From NCBI GenBank assembly GCA_018818755.1, contig JAHIRL010000052.1, positions 1 to 7,917 of the forward strand: DNA of 7,917 nt, written 5' to 3'. Below the pieces are notes generated by a model. The model was not told where the DNA came from. It saw nothing but the letters and a program-made list of their open reading frames with translations, and made no database searches. Both the position numbers and the translations under genes were made by a program. Origin of the DNA: Patescibacteria group bacterium (GTDB lineage: Bacteria > Patescibacteriota > Gracilibacteria > UBA1369 > LOWO2-01-FULL-3). This document shows, in pieces, positions 1-6,688 of this stretch (the first letter of the stretch is position 1; every line of letters starts with the position of its first letter).

Positions 1-1783
1 ACAGGATTTGATTAGAATGAAGGAGGAAGATGAAATCTATGCAAGCACTTTGTTTGATACTGTTTTCCCTGAAATAAAGGATGAATTCAGGCGTGGTGGA
101 TATGAGGCCATTAAAGATTATTGGAAGACTGCAATAAGGGTGGCTAATTTTTGTGGTCAAAAGAATGAATACTTGCTGCTTCACTATTTGTTTCACGAAA
201 AAGAGAATTTTAAGGAACATTATAAAGAGTATGTTGATGTTTTGTTTAAACTCAATACCATGTTTAAAGATATTATATATGTTGCAAGGGACTTGACTGT
301 GGAAAAAGCTCTGGATCCTAAATATGTGGAAATTTGTATGCAAAGTGAAAGTATCGGAACGACAGCCGACTTTGCATATTTAACGACAGTCGGAGAATTG
401 AGTGAGGATGAAGCGGGAGAGGCTCTTTATTCTGCGCCTGCTGTTGAGATTCCAAATGCCGAATATAGGCTTAAGGCGAAGCTTAAAAAAACCGGCAAAT
501 TGACTCCTGTGGCTGATCAAATAATTAGTAAGTGTATTGAAGATTATATTTGGCTTTTGGTAGGAACAATGAATGACAAGCATGAAAAACCGAAAGAGGA
601 GAGACAAAAACTGATAAATGATTTTCCTGTGGAGGGGCTATATGATTTGGTGGTACGAGAAGCTGAAAACATTTCGATCCCCAGCTTCAAGGAAGTGATT
701 TTCCCTGTTTTGATGAGAAAAATGAAGGAGGCGAATATGGATGCGATGGAATTTGTGAAGCACTGTGATCCTGAAATGAAGGATTTGTCCATTCTGATTC
801 ATACATTCGCCAAATTTACGAAACTTAATCCATTGTTAAGCACTATTCGTACTCAAAAAAAGAGGGATGAGTTTTTTAAGACACTTATTTCCGTAGTTAA
901 TCCGGAAAAGGATGGGCTTAAAGATGGCCTTTTCATATATCAAACTATGAATGTTTTGATGAAGGGGGATTTGAAGTATTTGCCTAAAATGGAGAAATCT
1001 TTGAAAGATGCCTATGAAAATTCTGAGGGGAACAGGAAACTTATTTATGGGATAATGGCTTCGGCTCATGAATCTTTTGTCAAAAGTGAAAAAGATTTTT
1101 TTGCTGAGTTAGGAAAAAAATACCCGATGCAAAAACTATCCGCCTTGGAACAAAAAGAGCTTGTGAATAAAGACAATGAGGTTATTCAACAGTATTTTTT
1201 CTATAACGATGGCGATGGACGGGAGTCTTTCGACCATATGATGAGCCTTTATGGTGCGTGGGAGAAAGAGGATCATGAGAGTTTTATGATTCTAAAAAAG
1301 GTGATTGGTGATATTTCAATATTGAAATATGTGAATAAACCCCAGGCTGAAGATGAAGGAATTGATGGAATCAAAAAATACCTTGAGGATAAGGATTTAT
1401 CTACTATTGAGATTGTCCATCGGGGGCATAGTTATCATGTCCGAAAAACTATTGAGCGTATTCCAAAATCTGCACGAATTGTATTTTTGGGGTCTTGCAG
1501 GGGATTTAGTTTGATTGATAATGTAATAAAAAAGGCTCCGAAGGCTCATATTATTTCTACAAAGGCAACAGGACTGATGACCGTTAATGACCCTTTGTTG
1601 AAGCTTATAGATGAGACTATTGCCCGGGGTGAGGGAATTGAGTGGGATAGTCTTTGGGAAGAGGCCGGAAAGAAACTTAGCACAAACAGTGAGTGGAAGT
1701 ATTATGTAAATCCTGCGAAAAATAGCAGTGTGCAGTTTATTAATGTCTATAATAATCACAAAATCCCGGATGAAGAACTTTGA
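1..1783 (+). CDS. 3' part of a large repeat protein with a C-terminal clan CD (caspase/gingipain)-like domain
   Basis: The frame is open to the first base, and its opening codons (QDLIRM, then FPEIKDEF and GGYEAIKDYW) match the repeat units of the next gene. The gene therefore very probably continues leftward, and TTG 8 or ATG 17 are not true starts. Counting from TTG 8: about residues 1-45 are repeat, about 50-385 are mostly helical and charged with no family I recognise, and about 390-575 form an alpha/beta domain. That domain has a hydrophobic strand ending in VHRGHS (His471, His474), then a second strand, IVFLGSCRG (Cys497), then AHIISTK and a VNDPLL helix. A strand-HG plus strand-C pair is the signature of clan CD cysteine peptidases; the 23-26 residue spacing is shorter than in caspases. 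No signal peptide can be judged and no membrane segment is seen. The TGA stop overlaps the next gene by 14 bases, suggesting one operon. The domain call is pattern-based; catalytic activity and substrate are unknown. Confidence 0.72.
   Translation, partial: QDLIRMKEEDEIYASTLFDTVFPEIKDEFRRGGYEAIKDYWKTAIRVANFCGQKNEYLLLHYLFHEKENFKEHYKEYVDVLFKLNTMFKDIIYVARDLTVEKALDPKYVEICMQSESIGTTADFAYLTTVGELSEDEAGEALYSAPAVEIPNAEYRLKAKLKKTGKLTPVADQIISKCIEDYIWLLVGTMNDKHEKPKEERQKLINDFPVEGLYDLVVREAENISIPSFKEVIFPVLMRKMKEANMDAMEFVKHCDPEMKDLSILIHTFAKFTKLNPLLSTIRTQKKRDEFFKTLISVVNPEKDGLKDGLFIYQTMNVLMKGDLKYLPKMEKSLKDAYENSEGNRKLIYGIMASAHESFVKSEKDFFAELGKKYPMQKLSALEQKELVNKDNEVIQQYFFYNDGDGRESFDHMMSLYGAWEKEDHESFMILKKVIGDISILKYVNKPQAEDEGIDGIKKYLEDKDLSTIEIVHRGHSYHVRKTIERIPKSARIVFLGSCRGFSLIDNVIKKAPKAHIISTKATGLMTVNDPLLKLIDETIARGEGIEWDSLWEEAGKKLSTNSEWKYYVNPAKNSSVQFINVYNNHKIPDEEL
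2..94 (+). repeat. partial repeat unit at the left edge, same family as the array in the next gene
   Basis: The codons for QDLIRM align with RPDLIKM of the downstream array, and the unit ends in FPEIKDEFRR, like FPKIREEF there. A GGYEAIKDYW unit follows directly, as it does at 3168 in the second gene. At DNA level ggatttgat is shared. This is the main evidence that the first gene is cut by the window edge. Confidence 0.6.
1709..1746 (+). repeat. 38-base direct repeat, copy 1 (inside the end of the first gene)
   Basis: Every base from 1709 to 1746 is identical to 6103-6140. Weaker similarity extends the match to about 1688-1761. It encodes the tail NPAKNSSVQFIN of the first gene. Confidence 0.9.
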
Positions 1784-4700
1784 AGATAAAAACCAGATCG
1801 AAGAAGAAAAAACTCTGAAGAGTGAGGTTGAAGATTTGGGGAAGAAAAGGGAGAAGGCGATGGAGGAATATCGGGGGGAGAGGAAGGAGTTTAGTGAGGA
1901 GAGTGATGAGTATTTTGTGCAAGGGGTGGCGAAATTATGTGAAATTTTGAAGTGTGAGGGGAGTGGTGAGTTGATAAAAAAATACCCTATTCTTAAAAAA
2001 TACCTTAATGCGCGGTCTGTTCTAGGCTTGATTGAAATAGCAAAGTGTGTGGGTGATGAGGAAGATTCTGTGGAATTTTTTGGGCGTGCTTTTCCACTAA
2101 TCGCAGATGTGTTTAGCGATGACAACTTAAGGCCGGATTTGATAAAAATGGCTAAATATTCGAATGGTCACGCGACCATGTTGCTGGAGACTGTTTTTCT
2201 TAAAACCAGGAAACTTTTTTACAATGACAAATTGAGGCCGGATCTGGTGAAAGTTGTTGAATACCTCGGAAAGGAAGCAGTGTATTTTTTTCAGGAAGAA
2301 TTTCATGGCGTCAAAAAAGAATTTGAAGATGATAAATTAAGGCCGGATCTACTGAAATTAATAAAGCATATTGGACATGCCGGGGACGCGCGATATTTCT
2401 TTAAACGGGGGTTTCCCGAGATTCGAGAAGAATTTAAAGATGATAAATTAAGGCCGTACCTGATAAAAATGACAGAATATGCCGAAGCCTCTGCGGGATA
2501 TGTATTTTACAGTGGTTTTCCTAAAATTCGGGAGGAATTTAAAAATGATAAACTGAGGCCGGATTTGGTAAAACTGATAGAGCATGCGGGGGAAAATGCG
2601 GGACTTTTATTTAGAGATGGATTTCCTCAAATTCTGGAAGAATTTTATGATGATAAGTTAAGGCCGGACTTATTGAAAATGGCAAAATATACAGGAAGGC
2701 GTGCAGGATATCTATTCGCGAATGGATTTCCTAAAATCAGAGAGGATTTCCATAATGATAAGCTAAGACCGGACTTGATGAAGATGGTGAAATCTATGAG
2801 AGAAGGTTCGGATGAGATATTTGCACATTCCTTTAATCTTATAGAGAGCGAGTTTCATGATGATAAGTTAAGGCCGGATTTGGTGAAACTGGTAGAGTAT
2901 GCGGGGGAAGGTGCTTATGAATTAGTTGGTGCGTTGTATAAAGTCAACAAAGAATTTTGCGATGATAAATTAAGACCAGACTTGATGAAAATGGGGGAAC
3001 TTGCCGGAGTAGATGTAGGATACTTATTTGGCGGTTTTGATAACCTTCGGGAAGAATTTCATAATGATCGTCTGAGACCGGATTTGATAAAAATGGTGAA
3101 AGATACCGGAAGGAGTGTAAGTTTGTTATTTCGCTATTGTGTTCCTGGAATCCGGGAAAAATTTAACAAAGGCGGGTATGCCGAGATTAAGGATTATTGG
3201 AATGATCTGATTAAATTGGCGGGAATTATGGAATTGCAATCGTTTAGATTTTTTTCTGCTTTTCATAGAATTACAGGCGAGATGGCAGATGATAAATTAA
3301 GACCCGATTTAATAAAATTAGTGGAGGATAGCGAGAAACACCCAGTAGCGTTTATTATTCATGGAATTCCTAGAATTAGGGAAGAATTCCATAAGGGTGG
3401 GTATGAGGCTACAAAAGATTTTGCCAAACAATTTGCCAAGTTGCCCCGGGGTATCAACTATGGAATTTATTGCAATTCCGTTCAAAAGCTTGGACAAGCT
3501 CTAAGTATCCCTTTCATGGAAACCTTTACTCTTTTGGGGAAATTTGTTTCCGGTGAGAGTGATCGGTTGTCAAAAACAATAAACGAATTTTATAAAAATG
3601 GCTCGCGTGATCTTCGTCCGCTTAAGTCTACGCTGGATGCATTGAATGTGCTTGGTGGTGATGAAGTAAGGCTGTTTATAGAATGGACTGATCTTGACCA
3701 GATATTCGGGGCTTTTAAAACAGGGAATGTGGAAGAAAAAGTGCTGGTATCCCAGGCGATTTTGCCGTATATGCAGAACAAAGATAAGGAGCGCCTGGTT
3801 AATGCTCTTGATCTAACCAAGGAACAGATCAATATTTTTCTGGGAGTTGAAAATGACCGCCCGAAACGAAAATTGAGTAATTATTATTACATCATTAAGG
3901 GTTATGAGCTTTTGGGTGATGATGAAGCCAAAAAAGAGGTTCTTTCCAAAATAGATTTTGAAAAAATAATGAAAGAACGAATGGGGCTGGAAGTTTTTGG
4001 ATTGCTTGAAGAATTAAATGCTCCAAATGAATTGTGGGAAAAGATAATTAACACTTTCTCTCTCAACCTGGGACATTTGAAGGCTGTGGAGCGGGTCAGG
4101 AAAAAACTGCTATTGATCACCTATGAAAAAGCCAATCAGATTATTGAGTTGAAAGCGAAAGAATATGTCGAAGAACCTATAACAAATGGGAATTTAAAAG
4201 AAAAAGTATCGTTTGTGAAAATATGGGGAGATCCTGACGAAAATGCGGAAGCAAGCGGCTTGGATGACCGTTTTGTCTTTGATATTTATGTGTTTGCCGC
4301 TAAACAGATGAAAAATTCATTAAAAAGATATGCTTCCGATAATTATGTTGAAGGATATGCTGAATGGGGAATTTTTGACAAAGAAGATGCCGGGGAAATA
4401 GACCGTATTCAAACGGTTTTCCGAAAACAGAAAGAGGAGGAAACGAAGAGGAAGGAGGAAGAGGAAAGGCTGAATAGAATTGAAAAAGAAAAAAAAGAAA
4501 GAGAGGAAAGGCTGAGAAAAGAAAAGGAATTAAAATCGGAAAGGGAGAGGGCGGAGATGGAAAAGCAAAAAAATATGGAAGACTTGAGAGATTGGATATT
4601 AAGTCATAGTACTGTTGCTGAGGTAAAAGGACGCATATCAAACCGGGGCGATTTGCAGAATAGGCTGGATCTTTATCTTGGATTTAAGGCGGAGGGATTG

Positions 4701-6047
4701 ACCGGCAGAATGGAGTTTATCCGTGAACAGATTGTGAGTTATATAAATCGGATGAAAAAAACAGCCGTGAACATGGATGTAAAATGGAAGGGTAAAAATT
4801 TAAAATTAAGGGATGTTTTGCCGGATTTAGAGATCGTTTTAGTGGAAAGTGCGGATAATTTAGGAGCCAGAATAAGAAAATTATTTGATCCTGATATTGA
4901 TGATGATTATAAGAAAAGAAAAATAGAGGCGAAGGCCAGCCATAAAGCCCGGATGTTAAAAGAATCGCTATTTGGGGCAGGTAATGCGGAATTGGTGCCG
5001 GGGAAATTGCAATTTGAAAGTGGATTTTCCGGAGGCGGTGAAAACTATGGCGGAAGGAGTGTGGAACTTACAAATGAACAAGTTCATTCCAGTACAAAAT
5101 TATATACCGTGAAGCGTTCCGGAAATACTGAAGCGATTATTGCTAAATTTGATCCAAAGGAGGGGGCACGGTTTAAATTTTTGGTTCAAGTGGGAGCTAC
5201 AACTGGTGGGAATAAAAATAATTTATCAAAGATTTTGAGAGGAAAATATGGGAAAAAATTAATGATGGATACCGTAGGCTCGATGGTACAGGGTGCGGGT
5301 ATGCCAATTAGTATGATTTTTGAGAATGGTGAAACTAAAAACAAGAAAACAACGATGGAGGGGCAACGCGATGGTTTGGTTATTTTCAGTCCGGGTGGAA
5401 GGATGGCTGTTGTGAAAAAAACAAAAATTCATTATTGGGAAATGGCTCAAGTAGCCAGATTAAAGGCGTTTAGGACTAAATTGAACGAGGATATCAAGCA
5501 GGCAGAGATGGAGTTTGAACATCTTTTGCCGCAAGGTGCAGAAATTACAAAATCGTTTGAGCAAGAGAACAAAGATATTATAAGAAAATATCGCAAACTA
5601 TTGGAAATACAGGAATTGTTTAACCAGTGGAAGGCCGGGAAACCCTTAAACTATGCCAGTGAAGAAAGTTACTTACATCAGGAATTGTTTTGGATGGTTT
5701 CCAAACATAGTAAGTTAAGTGGATTTTTGGAATCCTTGTATGTTGAAAATGGAAAATCAATGAGTAATCAGCAAAGTGCCGCGCATAAAAGATTATTGAT
5801 GAAGTTTTATGATGGGACTTTTGGGATATATGACAGTCGTATCCCGATGACTGATGCCGAGGTCTCAGACAAAATTATCGAACTGGTTATTGATGGGAAA
5901 AAAGTGCAATTTGCAGTTAATCTTGATACCGGAATGGCTGATGATACACGGATATACGATAAGAATGGCAAGCATTTTCAAGTCGGTTACACTTCACAGC
6001 CGGTAGGAACAAATCGAATTGGTATTTGGCACAAGGATCAAAGATAA
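1770..6047 (+). CDS. 1425-aa modular protein: DKLRPDL repeats, coiled coil, split phosphodiester-glycosidase (NAGPA)-like C-terminus
   Basis: I do not recognise the whole protein. With the start at ATG 1770: residues 1-60 are highly charged; 118-575 hold 13 helical repeat units of about 35 residues; 575-880 are helical and unassigned; 885-940 are an almost purely Lys/Glu/Arg coiled coil; 945-1105 are linker. About 1108-1425 resemble the phosphodiester glycosidase (NAGPA/DUF2233) family: LYTVKR, a GATTGG turn, DGLVIFSPGG (Asp1201), then after a helical insert (about 1221-1303) RLLMKFYDGTFG, a PMTDAEV helix and FAVNLDTGM (Asp1386), which parallels the family's NLDGGGS. No signal peptide or membrane segment is visible, odd for a normally exported enzyme family. 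ATG 1770 overlaps the previous stop by 14 bases, fitting translational coupling; it has no clear Shine-Dalgarno. ATG 1860 has a better one (AGGGAG, 6-base spacing), and GTG 1728 would lengthen the overlap. The repeats suggest a binding stalk and the C-terminus an enzyme; both roles are inferred. Confidence 0.85.
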   Translation: MKNFEDKNQIEEEKTLKSEVEDLGKKREKAMEEYRGERKEFSEESDEYFVQGVAKLCEILKCEGSGELIKKYPILKKYLNARSVLGLIEIAKCVGDEEDSVEFFGRAFPLIADVFSDDNLRPDLIKMAKYSNGHATMLLETVFLKTRKLFYNDKLRPDLVKVVEYLGKEAVYFFQEEFHGVKKEFEDDKLRPDLLKLIKHIGHAGDARYFFKRGFPEIREEFKDDKLRPYLIKMTEYAEASAGYVFYSGFPKIREEFKNDKLRPDLVKLIEHAGENAGLLFRDGFPQILEEFYDDKLRPDLLKMAKYTGRRAGYLFANGFPKIREDFHNDKLRPDLMKMVKSMREGSDEIFAHSFNLIESEFHDDKLRPDLVKLVEYAGEGAYELVGALYKVNKEFCDDKLRPDLMKMGELAGVDVGYLFGGFDNLREEFHNDRLRPDLIKMVKDTGRSVSLLFRYCVPGIREKFNKGGYAEIKDYWNDLIKLAGIMELQSFRFFSAFHRITGEMADDKLRPDLIKLVEDSEKHPVAFIIHGIPRIREEFHKGGYEATKDFAKQFAKLPRGINYGIYCNSVQKLGQALSIPFMETFTLLGKFVSGESDRLSKTINEFYKNGSRDLRPLKSTLDALNVLGGDEVRLFIEWTDLDQIFGAFKTGNVEEKVLVSQAILPYMQNKDKERLVNALDLTKEQINIFLGVENDRPKRKLSNYYYIIKGYELLGDDEAKKEVLSKIDFEKIMKERMGLEVFGLLEELNAPNELWEKIINTFSLNLGHLKAVERVRKKLLLITYEKANQIIELKAKEYVEEPITNGNLKEKVSFVKIWGDPDENAEASGLDDRFVFDIYVFAAKQMKNSLKRYASDNYVEGYAEWGIFDKEDAGEIDRIQTVFRKQKEEETKRKEEEERLNRIEKEKKEREERLRKEKELKSERERAEMEKQKNMEDLRDWILSHSTVAEVKGRISNRGDLQNRLDLYLGFKAEGLTGRMEFIREQIVSYINRMKKTAVNMDVKWKGKNLKLRDVLPDLEIVLVESADNLGARIRKLFDPDIDDDYKKRKIEAKASHKARMLKESLFGAGNAELVPGKLQFESGFSGGGENYGGRSVELTNEQVHSSTKLYTVKRSGNTEAIIAKFDPKEGARFKFLVQVGATTGGNKNNLSKILRGKYGKKLMMDTVGSMVQGAGMPISMIFENGETKNKKTTMEGQRDGLVIFSPGGRMAVVKKTKIHYWEMAQVARLKAFRTKLNEDIKQAEMEFEHLLPQGAEITKSFEQENKDIIRKYRKLLEIQELFNQWKAGKPLNYASEESYLHQELFWMVSKHSKLSGFLESLYVENGKSMSNQQSAAHKRLLMKFYDGTFGIYDSRIPMTDAEVSDKIIELVIDGKKVQFAVNLDTGMADDTRIYDKNGKHFQVGYTSQPVGTNRIGIWHKDQR
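1886..1906 (+). repeat. 21-base direct repeat, copy 1 (start of the second gene)
   Basis: The stretch coding EFSEES near residue 40 of the second gene is identical base for base to 6066-6086. The flanking bases differ on both sides. Confidence 0.75.
2121..3494 (+). repeat. 13-unit in-frame tandem repeat array (about 105 bases, 35 residues per unit)
   Basis: Units begin at 2121, 2226, 2331, 2442, 2547, 2652, 2757, 2862, 2964, 3066, 3168, 3291 and 3393, so spacings are 105 bases with a few of 102, 111 and 123. Eleven units open with D-K-L-R-P-D-L (small variants DNLRP, DRLRP) followed by a helix; most then have an aromatic-rich stretch, GFPKIREEF and an acidic turn. The units at 3168 and 3393 open with KGGY instead. 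The pattern predicts two helices per unit, hence an alpha-solenoid. Length is like TPR or PPR repeats, but the consensus is neither. Base identity is highest at the core: gatgataagttaaggccgga occurs unchanged at 2649 and 2859. The end of the last unit is approximate. Confidence 0.88.
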
Positions 6048-6065
6048 ATCTCTAATTCTTGAGAC

Positions 6066-6086
6066 GGAGTTTAGTGAGGAGAGTGA
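6066..6086 (+). repeat. 21-base direct repeat, copy 2 (just before the copied tail)
   Basis: This is identical to 1886-1906 and is read in the same frame (EFSEES). It abuts the segment matching the first gene's tail, so the remnant looks like a join of sequence similar to the second gene's start and to the first gene's end. Confidence 0.75.
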
Positions 6087-6102
6087 ATGGAAAGATTATG
6101 TG

Positions 6103-6140
6103 AATCCTGCGAAAAATAGCAGTGTGCAGTTTATTAATGT
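6103..6140 (+). repeat. 38-base direct repeat, copy 2 (in the gene remnant)
   Basis: This is identical to 1709-1746 and lies in the remnant after the second gene. It is read in the matching frame, so it is a copied protein tail and not a chance DNA match. The two copies flank almost the whole second gene, about 4.4 kb apart. Confidence 0.9.
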
Positions 6141-6202
6141 TTATAATAAGCATAAGAGAGGGATTGAACTGAGGGAAAGTAGTAAAGTGGAGTAAAAACG
6201 GG

Positions 6203-6208
6203 TATAGT
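6203..6208 (+). promoter_or_regulatory. putative -10 hexamer of a leaderless def promoter
   Basis: TATAGT ends 6 bases before ATG 6215, which would put the transcription start at or next to the ATG. No Shine-Dalgarno is present between 6190 and 6214. No convincing -35 lies 16-18 bases upstream. The same geometry occurs before the fem gene. Confidence 0.45.
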
Positions 6209-6214
6209 CTAATT

Positions 6215-6688
6215 ATGAAGAATTTAAAAATACAAACAGGGGAGAATAATTCGATCTTGCGGACGCAGTCTGTGTTGGTGAGGGAGTTTGGTGATGGGTT
6301 GCGGAAGTTTGCTACGGAGATGAAGAAAACCATGAAGGCCAAAAAGGGGCTGGGACTTGCGGCTCCACAGGTTGGCGAAAATATGCGTTTGATAGTTGTG
6401 ACCTTGGAGGATAAGAAGGTTTTGGCGATGGCGAATCCGGTAATTTTGAAGCATAGCGATGATGTGGAGGTGTGCGAGGAGGGTTGTTTGAGTTTGCCGG
6501 GAATTTATGAACAGGTTTCTCGATATGCTTCGATTGTGGTGGAGTTTAAGGATTTGGATAAAAACAGGCAGATGCTTCAGCTTTTTGGGATGGATGCGCG
6601 GGTTGTTCAGCATGAAATCGATCACCTAAACGGGGTGCTGTTCGTGGATAGAGTGAGGGAACTTGAGGCGAAGGCGGTTATCCTTTGA
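6215..6688 (+). CDS. def: peptide deformylase
   Basis: The enzyme removes the formyl group from the N-terminal methionine of nascent proteins at the ribosome, using a bound metal ion (usually Fe2+). All three family motifs are intact in the 157-residue product: GLGLAAPQVG at 45-54 (GxGxAAxQxG), EEGCLSLPG around Cys91, and QHEIDHLNG with His133, Glu134 and His137. Cys91, His133 and His137 are the expected metal ligands and Glu134 the catalytic base. The opening (NNSILRTQSVLVREFG) and length are also typical. ATG 6215 is the natural start: it gives the normal N-terminus, though with no Shine-Dalgarno (see the promoter entry). The gene ends in tandem TGA TGA. Its end overlaps the convergent fem gene by 11 bases. 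It follows the remnant without a visible terminator, but its own promoter suggests a separate transcription unit. Family identification is secure. Confidence 0.96.
   Translation: MKNLKIQTGENNSILRTQSVLVREFGDGLRKFATEMKKTMKAKKGLGLAAPQVGENMRLIVVTLEDKKVLAMANPVILKHSDDVEVCEEGCLSLPGIYEQVSRYASIVVEFKDLDKNRQMLQLFGMDARVVQHEIDHLNGVLFVDRVRELEAKAVIL

Larger units (their letters stand above)
6007..6195 (+). pseudogene. start-less remnant of the first gene's C-terminal tail
   Basis: The frame opens after a TAG at 6004 and ends at TAA 6193, with no ATG in it. From 6061 it reads ETEFSEESEWKDYVNPAK and on through NSSVQFINVYNKHK. The first gene ends SEWKYYVNPAK, NSSVQFINVYNNHK. None of the catalytic-like region (HRGHS, LGSCRG) is present, so only the last 25 or so residues of a paralogue survive. 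The piece follows the second gene's stop by a few bases in a different frame. It is best read as the leftover of a displaced or recombined peptidase-like C-terminus. Alternatively, a single frameshift near the second gene's end could once have fused this tail to it. I see no evidence that it is translated. Confidence 0.75.

Noticed and set aside
1748..1753. Perfect TATAAT 16 bases before ATG 1770, and its copy at 6142-6147
   Set aside because: It encodes Tyr-Asn in the copied protein tail, so the match is explained by coding; no -35 element lies at a suitable distance.
1728..1769. GTG 1728 or ATG 1743 as the start of the second gene
   Set aside because: Both would lie deeper inside the first gene's conserved tail and add residues that are only an out-of-frame reading of it. 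ATG 1770 gives a short overlap; ATG 1860 remains a real alternative.
1397..2125. 242-residue open frame on the minus strand
   Set aside because: It lies opposite two well-supported genes, its product is low-complexity Ser/Phe/Leu-rich, and it shows no family motif.
2121..3494. CRISPR array
   Set aside because: The regular spacing comes from protein repeats: units are 102-123 bases, multiples of three, without identical repeats and unique spacers of CRISPR size.
4300..4641. Minus-strand frame rich in Phe, Pro and Ser opposite the coiled coil
   Set aside because: It is the direct antisense image of Glu/Lys/Arg-rich codons in the second gene.
6048..6062. Terminator hairpin after the second gene (TCTC...GAGA)
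   Set aside because: The stem is only 4 base pairs and no U-run follows.
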